A stretch of DNA of 46,564 bases from an uncultured Clostridia bacterium (GCA_944388685.1 CALXJS010000004.1:1-46564), one strand, 5' to 3'. Shown: positions 16,370 to 25,306, numbered from the stretch's first letter. Notes: a model not told the origin generated them from the letters alone. Program-made: numbers and translations.

Positions 16370-16798
16370 TTATAAATATTTCTTTAATCTCTCTACGTTA
16401 TTTTCTTGAAATTGAATAAAGTTTGTTAAAATATTTTTTATTTCATTAGTTGTTTCAGGATTATTATTCAATAATTTCACACCCTCAATAATTCCCATAT
16501 TGGTACCTTTAATTAGCATTTCAGCAATTTTAGAATCGGAATCATCTGTTAATGTACTCATTTGAATATCAAACCATCCCATCATTTTTTGTGCAGGATT
16601 TAATTCCTTTGGAAATTCTTCATATTTACCAAGTTCAGCATTTACATCATTTAAAATTTCATTATATTGATTATATTCAGATTGTAAATCATCTTTTAAT
16701 TGGTCATCAGTTACTTTCTCGGCAATAGAAGAAATAGAATCCATTCCCATCTTAATTCCTTTATTTATTTCATTTAAAATATATTCTGGTCGATTCAT
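16370..16798 (-). CDS. All-helical ferritin-like/DUF protein of unknown function
   Basis: 142 residues from MNRPEYILNEINKGIKMGM, with amphipathic helices throughout and no membrane segment. The pattern of about four long helices with YNQYNEILNDVNAEL resembles ferritin-like bundles, but the paired E-x-x-H metal ligands are not present. An upstream in-frame ATG (16840) has no ribosome site, whereas AGGAGGTT precedes the ATG at 16798. It is divergent from the dps-like gene, with a 199-nt AT-rich shared promoter region. A shared stress role is possible but unproven. Confidence 0.55.
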   Translation of the reverse strand: MNRPEYILNEINKGIKMGMDSISSIAEKVTDDQLKDDLQSEYNQYNEILNDVNAELGKYEEFPKELNPAQKMMGWFDIQMSTLTDDSDSKIAEMLIKGTNMGIIEGVKLLNNNPETTNEIKNILTNFIQFQENNVERLKKYL

Positions 16799-16997
16799 TT
16801 TTAACCTCCTTGATATGATAAATTTTATGATGAAAAACAATTAATTTTATAAAGGATAGAGAATTTTTATTTTTTAATGTTTTTCTTATATTATTATGTA
16901 CAAATAAATGAAAAATATAAATATAAATTTTAAGTGAATAAAAAAATAAAAAAAGGGAAAAAATTTATATATAAAATAAAAGATTGGAGTGAAGAAA

Positions 16998-17432
16998 ATG
17001 GAAGAAATGGTAAATACATTAAATGAATTTCTTGCGGATTTGAATGTATTTTATAGAAAATTACAAAATTATCATTGGAATGTGAAAGGAAAAAACTTTT
17101 TTGTTTTGCATGAAAAATTAGAAGAATATTATGACAAAATCAATGAAGAAATTGATGAAATTGCAGAACATATATTGACTTTGGATAAACAACCTCTAGG
17201 TACAATGAAAGATTATCTAGAGAAAACATGTATTGAAGAAGCAAAAAATGCAAAAATTGAAGGAGAAATTGTATTAGATAAAGTATTAAAAGATTTTGAA
17301 ACCTTATTGCAAAAGGCAATGACAATAAAAAAATTAGCTGATGAAAATCATATTTATGCAACATCTAGTTTAATTGATGAATATATTTTAGAATACAGTA
17401 AAATTATATGGATGTTAAAGCAACATAAATAA
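16998..17432 (+). CDS. dps: Dps/ferritin-like DNA-protection protein
   Basis: 144 residues, the length of Dps. NYHWNVKGKNFFVLHEKLEEYYDKINEEIDEIAEHIL carries the inter-subunit ferroxidase residues (His of YHWNVKG, His of LHEKLE, and downstream Asp/Glu). YATSSLIDEYILEYSKIIWML is the closing helix. Dps dodecamers oxidise and store iron and protect DNA from peroxide. A GTG at 16989 lies inside the ribosome site region, so the ATG at 16998, 8 nt after GGAG, is preferred. A PerR-type operator was looked for but not convincingly seen. Confidence 0.85.
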   Translation: MEEMVNTLNEFLADLNVFYRKLQNYHWNVKGKNFFVLHEKLEEYYDKINEEIDEIAEHILTLDKQPLGTMKDYLEKTCIEEAKNAKIEGEIVLDKVLKDFETLLQKAMTIKKLADENHIYATSSLIDEYILEYSKIIWMLKQHK

Positions 17433-17465
17433 ACTAAAAAATGTATATAATTTTCCTAGAATTAA

Positions 17466-17553
17466 ATACTTAAGGATACCAAAACTAAAGATATAATAGC
17501 AATAAAATGCAGAAAAGTCAATAGAAAGAGAAGATAAAAATATAAAATTCAAA
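17466..17553 (+). repeat. GLUG-leader element, copy 1 body
   Basis: 88 nt starting ATACTTAAGGATACC and ending AAAATTCAAA, identical at 86 of 88 positions to 21093-21180. Both lie about 180-300 nt upstream of a prepilin-like GLUG gene and are followed by a related terminator-like hairpin. In this copy the outer arms pair weakly (TTAAATACT near 17463 with AGTATTTAA near 17638). Confidence 0.85.
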
Positions 17554-17574
17554 GGATGAAAATAATAAAAAATG

Positions 17575-17633
17575 AAAAGCAGAAATCGCTTGTAAATAAA
17601 GAATAACAAGTGATTCCTGCTTTTTCTTTTTTC
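17575..17633 (+). terminator. Terminator-like hairpin of GLUG-leader copy 1
   Basis: AAAAGCAGAAATCGCTTG (17575-17592) pairs with CAAGTGATTCCTGCTTTT (17607-17624) around a 14-nt loop, followed by a T-rich tail to 17633. It would end dps transcripts or attenuate the GLUG gene. The rest of 17433-17759 is AT-rich. Confidence 0.7.
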
Positions 17634-17759
17634 TTAGAGTATTTAACTGAAAGAAAACATCAAAAATGCAGAAATAGTGTAAAAATAGCTGGATACAACA
17701 AAAAACTGAAAAATAAAAATACTTAGACAAAAGAAAATAAATAGAAAGAGGTATAAAAG

Positions 17760-19607
17760 ATGAAAGAAAAATATGTAAGGAAAATTACTCAAAAGGATCA
17801 ATTACAAAATGGAACAAAAACACAGAAAGGAATTACTTTACTAGCATTAGTCATAACAATCATTGTTTTATTAATCTTAGCAGGAATCACAATTGGAGCA
17901 ATCACAGGAGACAATGGAATTATAGGAAATGCAGGAAAAGCCAAAGAAGAAGCAGAGATAGCAAATGAAAAAGAGATACTAGAAAAAGCAACTGTGCAGG
18001 CAATGGGAAGCAATAAATATGGAAACATTGAAGAAGCAGAATTACAAGATGAGCTAGATAAAGAAACAGGAGAAGGAAAAACAGAAGCAACAGATATAGG
18101 GGAAGAATTTGAAGTAGTATTTAAAGAAAGTAATCGATATTATACAGTTAACAAAGACGGAAATGTAGGAGAAGCACAAGATATCATAGAAGATAAATAT
18201 CCAGGAGATATCACAGTTGGAAGAGATGGAGAGACTTTGGATGGAAGTGAAGCACACCCATATGAAATCTGGTGCGTAGAAGACTTAGTTGCTTTTTCTA
18301 ATATGGTAGATGGAAGCGGTATCGTATTAGAAAATGGAGAGCCAGTACAAGTAACAACAGCCAATGGTTTTGGTGGAAAATATATAGTTTTAAAGGCAAG
18401 CTTAAATTTTAAATCAAAATTATCCTATCAAAATAGTGAAAGAACAGACTTCGGAGATATTAATGGAAATACAGATGATGGAAATACTTTGATAAATGAA
18501 ATGACAACAGGAACAGGTTTCAAACCAATAGGAATGGATGGAAGAAAATTTTCAGGAAATTTTAATGGAAAAGGTTATAAAATTTATAATTTATTCATCG
18601 ATTATAGTCAAATAGAAACAAATCAAAATGTGGGATTATTTGGTACAATTACTAGTGCAAAAATCAGTAACTTGGAAATATCAGGACAAATAAAAGGAAA
18701 TTGGGAAACTGCAGGAATTGCAGGATATATTACAAGTGGTGAATTTGATACATGTATAAATAAAGCAGATATCATAGGGCATAATCATGTAGGAGGAATT
18801 GCTGGGTATGGAAAAGGAACAGTGAAAGTAACTAATTGTGAAAATTATGGAAATATCAAATTTGAAAGAGGTAGTTATGCAGATTCTGGAGCTGGAGGGA
18901 TAGTTGGAGCATTAGCAACAGAAATAGAAAATTGTTTTAATTATGGAAATGTTCAAGGAAATGGGAATTGTGCAGGAATTATTGGCGTAGGAGCAACTAC
19001 TTCCATTATAAATTGCTATAATGAAGGAAAAATAGAAACAGAAAATAACAATAGTGCAGGAGGAATTTGTGCATATAATAGAGGTGGAAAAATGCAAATT
19101 GTAAACTGCTATAATAAGGGAGAGATTAAAGGATTTGAAGGAGCAATAGCAGGATTAGTAGGAACATCATCTGGAGGAAATATAGAGTGGGAAATGAGTC
19201 TAGATATTTGTAATTCATATAATGTAGGAAAAATAAGTGGAAATAGAATAGTGGCAGGATTATTAGGATCACAAGGTACTATTTGTGCTAAAAATTATGT
19301 GACAATAATGAATTCATGGAATATAGGAGAACTGGAAGGAAATAAATCAGGTGGTATATTAGGTATAATAGGTACAGATTACAGAACTGATACAAAAACA
19401 AATATTGAAAATACATTTTATTCAAATGAAGTAGGCATACCAGAGGGAAATACATATACAGGTACAATCATACAAAAAAGTAAAAGTGAATTTAATTCAG
19501 AATCTTTTGTAAATATATTAAATGGATATATTGATGAAAATGAAAGTTATCCAATAGTCTGGAAAAAATGGAAATTAGGCGAAGAAGGCTATCTTGTATT
19601 TGAATAG
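17760..19607 (+). CDS. Prepilin-like GLUG-repeat surface protein 1
   Basis: 615 residues. A short basic leader ends QKG at residue 24, followed by ITLLALVITIIVLLILAGIT, a type-IV-pilin-like helix. The +5 position is Ala29 instead of the usual Glu. A charged stalk (about 55-150) leads to a linker, PYEIWCVEDLVAFSNMVDG. Tandem GLUG-type beta-helix repeats then run from about residue 280 to 560: GLFG, AGIAGY, GGIAGY, GGIVGA, AGIIGV, GGICAY, AGLVGT, AGLLGS and GGILGI. The tail WKKWKLGEEGYLVFE recurs in the two related genes at 21356 and 42355. It is probably processed by a prepilin peptidase and displayed on the surface. Ligand unknown. Confidence 0.75.
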   Translation: MKEKYVRKITQKDQLQNGTKTQKGITLLALVITIIVLLILAGITIGAITGDNGIIGNAGKAKEEAEIANEKEILEKATVQAMGSNKYGNIEEAELQDELDKETGEGKTEATDIGEEFEVVFKESNRYYTVNKDGNVGEAQDIIEDKYPGDITVGRDGETLDGSEAHPYEIWCVEDLVAFSNMVDGSGIVLENGEPVQVTTANGFGGKYIVLKASLNFKSKLSYQNSERTDFGDINGNTDDGNTLINEMTTGTGFKPIGMDGRKFSGNFNGKGYKIYNLFIDYSQIETNQNVGLFGTITSAKISNLEISGQIKGNWETAGIAGYITSGEFDTCINKADIIGHNHVGGIAGYGKGTVKVTNCENYGNIKFERGSYADSGAGGIVGALATEIENCFNYGNVQGNGNCAGIIGVGATTSIINCYNEGKIETENNNSAGGICAYNRGGKMQIVNCYNKGEIKGFEGAIAGLVGTSSGGNIEWEMSLDICNSYNVGKISGNRIVAGLLGSQGTICAKNYVTIMNSWNIGELEGNKSGGILGIIGTDYRTDTKTNIENTFYSNEVGIPEGNTYTGTIIQKSKSEFNSESFVNILNGYIDENESYPIVWKKWKLGEEGYLVFE

Positions 19608-19683
19608 ATGTACAGCATATAAAAATCTAAATGATTAAATTGCAATTTGAAAATTGTAAAAATTAGCAATATTGTATTGCAAA

Positions 19684-19733
19684 ATCTCTAATTGTATTGT
19701 AAAATAATGGAAATGCAATTAGAGATATTTTTT
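19684..19733 (+). terminator. Terminator of GLUG gene 1
   Basis: ATCTCTAATTG (19684-19694) pairs perfectly with CAATTAGAGAT (19716-19726), followed by A and T7. The rest of the 496-nt gap 19608-20103 is very AT-rich and contains no gene or repeat I can support, apart from the promoter at 20061. Confidence 0.8.
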
Positions 19734-20060
19734 TATTCATAAAATTTTATTTGTTTAATATGCAAATGTAATTTATATAAATTTTATTTATTTGAAAAAT
19801 TAATTTCTAAAATAAAAGTTTTATTTAAATATTCATGTTTTGTAAAATAGTAAAAAAATTCCTCAAGATTATTTTGTCAAAGTTATTTTGTGATTTTGAA
19901 TAGATTTTAATTTAAAGTTTTTACTTTTATATTTTTATATTCTATATCTGGAGAACCCCCTATATTTTAGTTGATATATCCGTTACCAAAAAAATAAATC
20001 ATGTTAATAAAAAATAAGAATATCTCTAATGTATTTTGAAAAGAAAATCAAATTTGGTTG

Positions 20061-20089
20061 TTGAATAAGCAAAGAAAATTTGATAGAAT
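20061..20089 (+). promoter_or_regulatory. Promoter of the Rpn-family nuclease gene
   Basis: TTGAAT (20061-20066), a 17-nt spacer and TAGAAT (20084-20089), 15 nt before the ATG. It implies a very short leader. Confidence 0.6.
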
Positions 20090-20103
20090 GAAAGGAGAAA
20101 AAT

Positions 20104-21024
20104 ATGAGCAATTTAAAAAAATCAAAAGAAGTAGATATGTTACCGTTATCTAATGACTATGTATTTAAAAGGATCTTTGGAAAAGGTGGCAATGAAAAAA
20201 TCTTAAAAAGCCTGTTAGAGGCAATATTAAAAATCAATATACAAAAGATAGAAATAAAAAATCCAGAGATACCAAAAGAAAGTATAGAGGAGAAGTTAAG
20301 TATCTTAGATATTAAAGCAGAAATTAACGAAAATACTATTGTTGACATTGAATTACAAGTAGGGAATACAACAGCAATAGAAAGAAGATTAGTAGTATAT
20401 AATGCCAAACTAATAGCAGGAGAAATAAAAGTATCAGAAAAATATCAAACAGCAAAAGATACAATTGTAATATGCATTATAAATGATAATGTCGTAAAGA
20501 GAAATGCATATTTAAGTTTAGCAATGTTAAAGTATGAAAAAACAGAAGAAATTCGATATGTGAATATGGGATATGAAAAAGAAGAAGAATACTTAACAGA
20601 TATGGTAAAATATTATATAATAGAATTACCAAAGTTTAAGACAAAAAAGCCAAAGGTAGCAGACTTGTTAGAGAAATGGTTATATGTAATTGGGGGCGAT
20701 CAAAAAATGATGGAAGAATATAAAAAGGAAAATGAAGAAATCAAGGAAGCAGTAGAACAATTAAAAGAAATGAGTGCAGATGAATATGAAAGAGAGTTGT
20801 ATGAGATAAGAGAAAGAAGCAGATTGACGTATAATACGGAAATGTATGAGGCAAGAAGAAAAGGATTGGAGGAAGGGGAAGCTAAGGGAGAAGCTAAAGG
20901 GAAAGCAGAAGGAAAGTTAGAAGAGAAAAAAGAAATTGCTAAAAAAATGAAAGAAAAAGGAACGAATATTAAATTTATTCAAGAAGTAACAGGATTAACC
21001 GAAGAAGAAATTAATGCATTATAG
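20104..21024 (+). CDS. Rpn-family PD-(D/E)XK nuclease / putative transposase
   Basis: 306 residues. The start MLPLSNDYVFKRIFGKGGNEKILKSLL is the standard opening of Rpn (recombination-promoting nuclease)/PDDEXK_2 proteins. ILDIKAEI and VDIELQV supply the catalytic Asp and the E-x-Q of the nuclease core. The C-terminus has a Glu/Lys/Gly tandem run (EGEAKGEAKGKAEGK) and a helix ending TGLTEEEINAL, also family-typical. Characterised Rpn proteins stimulate RecA-independent recombination and cut DNA. Here the gene sits exactly between two paralogous GLUG genes, compatible with a role in their exchange or with simple mobile insertion. No terminal repeats of a transposon are seen. Confidence 0.85.
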   Translation: MSNLKKSKEVDMLPLSNDYVFKRIFGKGGNEKILKSLLEAILKINIQKIEIKNPEIPKESIEEKLSILDIKAEINENTIVDIELQVGNTTAIERRLVVYNAKLIAGEIKVSEKYQTAKDTIVICIINDNVVKRNAYLSLAMLKYEKTEEIRYVNMGYEKEEEYLTDMVKYYIIELPKFKTKKPKVADLLEKWLYVIGGDQKMMEEYKKENEEIKEAVEQLKEMSADEYERELYEIRERSRLTYNTEMYEARRKGLEEGEAKGEAKGKAEGKLEEKKEIAKKMKEKGTNIKFIQEVTGLTEEEINAL

Positions 21025-21085
21025 TATTATAAAATAATAAATACTAGGAATAAGAAAGAAACATTTTTACATGAAAAAATTCCTT

Positions 21086-21277
21086 AAGTCTGATACTTAA
21101 GGATACCAAAACTAAAGATATAATAGCAATAAAATGCAGGAATGTCAATAGAAAGAGAAGATAAAAATATAAAATTCAAATTATTAGTATAATAAAAAAA
21201 CGAAAAGCAGAAATCACTTGTAAATAAAGAATAGCAAGTGATTTCTGTTTTTTCTTTTTTCCTTAAGTATCAGACTT
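21086..21277 (+). repeat. GLUG-leader element, copy 2, with 17-bp terminal inverted repeats
   Basis: AAGTCTGATACTTAAGG at 21086-21102 is perfectly complementary to 21261-21277, which bounds the whole unit. The body 21093-21180 is 86/88 identical to copy 1. The left end is itself palindromic (CCTTAAG...CTTAAGG, 21082-21102), so two pairings compete. The outer arms are different from those of copy 1. Confidence 0.85.
21203..21260 (+). terminator. Terminator-like hairpin of GLUG-leader copy 2
   Basis: AAAAGCAGAAATCACTTG (21203-21220) pairs with CAAGTGATTTCTGTTTTT (21235-21252) around the loop TAAATAAAGAATAG, with a T-rich tail to 21260. It corresponds to 17575-17633. The remainder of 21025-21355 is AT-rich. 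Confidence 0.7.
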
Positions 21278-21355
21278 AACGAAAAAAATTTATACATTAA
21301 AAAGTTACCAAATAAGCAAAAACAAAGGAAAAATAAAAGAAAAGAGGTAAAAATT

Positions 21356-23230
21356 ATGCAACAAATAGAAAACAAAATAAAATCTCAGAATGGAATTACT
21401 TTATTAGTCTTAGTGATAACCATTATTGTATTACTAATTTTAGCAGGAATAACAATAAATGCCATAACAGGAGACAATGGAATTATAGGAAATGCAGGAA
21501 AAGCAAAAGAAGAAGCAGAAATTGCGAATGAAAAGGAAATACTAGAAAAAGCAACAGTGCAAGCAATGGGAAACAATAAATATGGAAACATCGAAGAAGC
21601 AGAATTACAAGATGAGCTAGATAAAGAAACAGGAGAAGGAAAGACAGAAACAACAGATATAGGGGAAGAATTTGAAGTAGTATTTAAAGAAAGTAATCGC
21701 TATTATGCAGTTGACAAAGATGGAAATGTAGGAAAAGCACAAGAAATTATAAACGATAAAAATCCAGGAGATATTACAGTTGGAACAGATGGAAAAACGT
21801 TAGCAGGAACAGAAGCAGAACCATATGAAATTTGGTGCATAGAGGACTTAGTAGCTTTTTCTAATATGGTAGATGGAAGGGGGATCAAATTAGAAAATGG
21901 ACAGCCAACAGAAATAACAATGCCAAATGGCTTTAGTGGGAAATATGTAGTATTAAAGGCAAACTTAAATTTTAAATCAAAATTATCTTATCAAAATAGT
22001 GAAAGAACAGATTTTGGAGATATTAATGGAAATGCAAATGATGGAAATACTTTGATAAATGAAATGACAACAGGAACAGGTTTTAAACCAATTGGACTTA
22101 ATAATATTTTTTATGGGAATTTTGATGGGAAAGATAGTGAGACAGGAGAAATTTATAAAATAAGTAATCTATATATTAATTATGAGAATGACACACAATT
22201 AAATAATTATGGATTTGGGAGAAGTATTGGACTATTCGGAAGAGGGTCAACACTATATACGATAATTAAAAATTTAGAAATTTCTGGAGAAATTAAGGGT
22301 GCTGGACATACTGGTGGAATAATAGGGCAGTATGCCAATTTAATAGAAAATTGTACTAATCATGCTAATGTAACAGGATATAATATGGTGGGAGGCATTA
22401 TTGGATATAGTGCACAGATAACAAATTGTACAAATACAGGAGACATAGTAATAACAGGAACAAGATGGGGATATGGCGGAGCAGGAGGTATCATTGGAAA
22501 TGGTAATAATGTAAAAAGTTGTACAAATGAAGGAGATGTATCTGGAAATACATCAATAGGAGGCATTGTAGGATATAATAATTCAAATAATTGCAATATT
22601 GATAATTGTGAAAATTATGGAAATATTACCTTAAATGGAATAGATAATATGAGTGCAGCTGGTGGTGTCTTAGGATTAAATGCGCTCAAGGCTGAAATTA
22701 AGAATACATATAATCAAGGAACTATACTAGGAAAAGGAACTTTAGTTGGTTCAGGAGGAATTATTGGTGCAAGTAAAGGGGCTTCTAATGATAGTGAATT
22801 AATATTAAGTATTTATAATTCTTTTAATACTGGAGAGGTAATACATGAAAATAGTATTGTAGGAGGAATTGTTGGAAATCAAGGAAAGATATGTGCAAAG
22901 AATTATATTTATATTGAAAATTGTTGGACTGTGGGAAAAAATACTGATTATGGAAGTATGATAGGAACAATTAATAATGATATTATCAATATAGAAATGA
23001 AAGTGGAAATTAATCATTCATATTATACTAGTGGAAAATCAATTGGAAATATGAGCAAAGTAGATGATGAAAATATTGTTGACAATGCAATACAAAAAAC
23101 AGAAAATGATATTAAGACACAAGAATTTGTAGATTTATTAAATTCTTATAGAAAAGAAGGAGAACAAACATATCCAACAGATTGGAACAAATGGAAATTG
23201 GGAGAAGAAGGATATCCTGCATTTGAATAA
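21356..23230 (+). CDS. Prepilin-like GLUG-repeat surface protein 2
   Basis: 624 residues, paralogue of the gene at 17760. The leader ends QNG at residue 13, followed by ITLLVLVITIIVLLILAGIT. The +5 position is Val instead of Glu. Residues from AITGDNGIIGNAGKAKEEAEIA through the stalk and the YEIWCIEDLVAFSNMVDG linker are nearly identical to gene 1, whereas the GLUG array (about 290-570) differs. Repeat motifs include GLFG, GGIIGQ, GGIIGY, GGIIGN, GGIVGY, GGVLGL, GGIIGA and GGIVGN. The tail WNKWKLGEEGYPAFE is conserved. The same leader element lies upstream. Conserved ends with a variable centre suggest recombination or diversifying pressure. Confidence 0.75.
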   Translation: MQQIENKIKSQNGITLLVLVITIIVLLILAGITINAITGDNGIIGNAGKAKEEAEIANEKEILEKATVQAMGNNKYGNIEEAELQDELDKETGEGKTETTDIGEEFEVVFKESNRYYAVDKDGNVGKAQEIINDKNPGDITVGTDGKTLAGTEAEPYEIWCIEDLVAFSNMVDGRGIKLENGQPTEITMPNGFSGKYVVLKANLNFKSKLSYQNSERTDFGDINGNANDGNTLINEMTTGTGFKPIGLNNIFYGNFDGKDSETGEIYKISNLYINYENDTQLNNYGFGRSIGLFGRGSTLYTIIKNLEISGEIKGAGHTGGIIGQYANLIENCTNHANVTGYNMVGGIIGYSAQITNCTNTGDIVITGTRWGYGGAGGIIGNGNNVKSCTNEGDVSGNTSIGGIVGYNNSNNCNIDNCENYGNITLNGIDNMSAAGGVLGLNALKAEIKNTYNQGTILGKGTLVGSGGIIGASKGASNDSELILSIYNSFNTGEVIHENSIVGGIVGNQGKICAKNYIYIENCWTVGKNTDYGSMIGTINNDIINIEMKVEINHSYYTSGKSIGNMSKVDDENIVDNAIQKTENDIKTQEFVDLLNSYRKEGEQTYPTDWNKWKLGEEGYPAFE

Positions 23231-23338
23231 ATTATCCAACAAATTCTAAAATATTTCCAATCACATTCGTAATAAAATAATTTATTAATAATCTGTACTT
23301 GTGTACATAGTGCTTAGCAGTAAGACTTATATAAAAAG

Positions 23339-23408
23339 AAAAAATGTTCGCAAAAAGTATTGACAATTTTTAAAATTGTGGATACAATAAAGGCGAACAT
23401 TTTTTTAG
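23339..23408 (+). terminator. Terminator with a promoter inside its loop
   Basis: AAAAAATGTTCGC (23339-23351) pairs with GCGAACATTTTTT (23393-23405), and T continues after it. The 41-nt loop contains the recN promoter. Transcripts from the GLUG gene would form the hairpin and stop; transcripts from the internal promoter start too late to contain the left arm. Confidence 0.6.
23360..23388 (+). promoter_or_regulatory. Strong sigma-A-type promoter upstream of recN
   Basis: TTGACA (23360-23365), a 17-nt spacer and TACAAT (23383-23388), near consensus. It gives a leader of about 265 nt before the recN ATG. No GAAC-N4-GTTC-type LexA box is visible over it. Confidence 0.8.
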
Positions 23409-23568
23409 GTTATAGCAAATACAATTTCCTATAATCTAAAAAAATTGTACAGACAATTGTAAAACAATTTTTTGCACAACAAATCTTATATGCTTCTTGC
23501 TAGATCTTACATTAATATAGTAAATGTTAAAAATTATAGAAAAGGTCTAGTGAATATAGATTTGTTTT
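23401..23568 (+). promoter_or_regulatory. Structured recN leader with competing hairpins
   Basis: Hairpin 1 pairs 23401-23415 with 23429-23443 (15 bp, one G.U). Hairpin 2 pairs AAAAAATTGT 23439-23448 with ACAATTTTTT 23464-23473, so its right arm is U-rich and terminator-like. The two share 23439-23443 and cannot form together. A third imperfect pair joins AACAAATCT...CTAGA (about 23478-23505) with TCTAG...AGATTTGTT (about 23545-23568). No leader peptide is evident. Confidence 0.45.
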
Positions 23569-23660
23569 AATATATAAATATAATATTGTACAAAAAATGC
23601 TAATACTAGCAAAATAGCACAGACTATTTTGTAAAATAAATGAAAGTCGAGGAATGTGTT

Positions 23661-25295
23661 ATGATATCATCTTTACATATTAAAAACATAGGAATTATAG
23701 AAGATCTAAATATTGATTTTAATAAAGGACTAAATGTATTAACAGGAGAAACTGGCGCAGGAAAAACATTAATTATAGATTCGCTTCAAATTATATCAGG
23801 AGGCAGATTTTCCAAAGATATGCTAAGAAAGGGAGAAACAAATGCCTTTGTTGAACTTTGCTTATATTGTCCAGAAAATGAACATGCAATAGAAGGAAAC
23901 ATCATCGTTTCAAGAGAAATTAATGCAAATGGTAAAAATATGTGCAAAATTAATGGAAGAATGGCAACAGTTAATGAATTGAGAGATTTTATGAAGCAAT
24001 TTATAGAAATTCATGGACAAAATGACAACCAAAATTTATTAGACAATAAATTACATTTAAAATATTTAGATGGATTTATTGGAAAATCAATATTAGGAGA
24101 AGATAAAGCAAAATATAAAGAATTATATAGACGTTATTTAGAAATTAAAGAAGAATTAAAACAAAATTATGGAGATGATAAAGAAAGACAAAGAAAGTTA
24201 GACTTGTTAAGATATCAAACAGAAGAAATCGAACAGGCAAAATTAAAAGAAAATGAAGAAGAAACATTAGAAGAAAAAAGAAATATATTTTTAAACTCAG
24301 AAAAAATAGCAGATAATTTGAATGAAGCAGATAGTCTATTGTCTGAAAGCACAATAGATAGTTTAAGCATGGCAATTCGTGCATTAGAAAAAATTGAAAA
24401 CATTGATAAAAAATATGAAACAGTAACAACTAGTTTAAAAAGTTCTTATTATGAATTACAAGAATTAGCCAGAGATATTAGTAGTTACAAAGAAGATGTT
24501 TACTTTAACGCTGATGAAAGAAATGCTATAGAAGAAAGACTAGATATCATTTATTCTTTAAAAAGAAAATATGGTAATAGCATACAAGAAATTTTAGCAT
24601 ATAATGAACAGGTAAAAGAAGAGATTTATCATATAGAAAATTTAGAAGAACATAATAATCAATTAAAAAAAGAGTTAGAAAAAATAGAAAAAAATATGAA
24701 CATAATTGCTAAGAAAATGAATACGATAAGAACAGAATATGCAAAAAAATTAAGTGAAAATATTAATAAAGAATTAGTAGATTTAGAAATGAAGAATGCA
24801 AAAATAAATGTCAAGGTAGATTATATAGAAAATGAATTTTTCAAAACAGGAAAAGACATTGTTAAATTTTATATTACAACAAACTTAGGAGAAGATGAAA
24901 AAGAATTATCAAAAATTGCATCTGGTGGAGAGATGTCAAGAACGATGTTGGCTATTAAAAAGGTATTAGCAGACACAGATAGCATACCTGTATTGGTATT
25001 TGATGAAATCGATACAGGAATTAGTGGAAAGGCAGCAAATGCAGTAGCTGTAAAATTAAAAGCAATTGCTAAAAAACACCAAGTAATGTGCATATCACAT
25101 TTGCCAAACATTGCAGCTATGGCAGATTACAACTATTTTATTAGTAAAAATGTGAAAGAAGAAAGAACTAAAACACAAATTAGATTATTAAAAGAAAATG
25201 AAGTGATAGAAGAAATTGCTAGAATTTCATCAGGAGAAATTAATGAAGTAACTCTACAATATGCATATGAACTAAGAAATAAAAAAGCAAGTTAA
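23661..25295 (+). CDS. recN: DNA repair protein RecN
   Basis: About 544 residues, SMC-like. The N-terminus is LHIKNIGIIEDLNIDF with Walker A GETGAGKTLIIDSL. FIEIHGQNDNQNLLD is the RecN-specific Q-loop block, followed by a long coiled coil (about 150-400) shorter than in SMC. The signature is IASGGEMSRTMLAIK, Walker B is VLVFDEIDTGISGKAA, and CISHLPNIAAMAD carries the switch His. It acts early in double-strand-break repair on the nucleoid. An ATG at 23640 lacks a ribosome site; the ATG at 23661 follows GAGG. lexA lies elsewhere in the window (43354), but no LexA box is visible here. Confidence 0.95.
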   Translation: MISSLHIKNIGIIEDLNIDFNKGLNVLTGETGAGKTLIIDSLQIISGGRFSKDMLRKGETNAFVELCLYCPENEHAIEGNIIVSREINANGKNMCKINGRMATVNELRDFMKQFIEIHGQNDNQNLLDNKLHLKYLDGFIGKSILGEDKAKYKELYRRYLEIKEELKQNYGDDKERQRKLDLLRYQTEEIEQAKLKENEEETLEEKRNIFLNSEKIADNLNEADSLLSESTIDSLSMAIRALEKIENIDKKYETVTTSLKSSYYELQELARDISSYKEDVYFNADERNAIEERLDIIYSLKRKYGNSIQEILAYNEQVKEEIYHIENLEEHNNQLKKELEKIEKNMNIIAKKMNTIRTEYAKKLSENINKELVDLEMKNAKINVKVDYIENEFFKTGKDIVKFYITTNLGEDEKELSKIASGGEMSRTMLAIKKVLADTDSIPVLVFDEIDTGISGKAANAVAVKLKAIAKKHQVMCISHLPNIAAMADYNYFISKNVKEERTKTQIRLLKENEVIEEIARISSGEINEVTLQYAYELRNKKAS

Positions 25296-25306
25296 ATATA
25301 AAAAAG

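Noticed and set aside
23339..23405. TGTTCGC...GCGAACA as a LexA box at recN
   Set aside because: The half-sites are about 40 nt apart, unlike the compact GAAC-N4-GTTC arrangement; a terminator explains them better.
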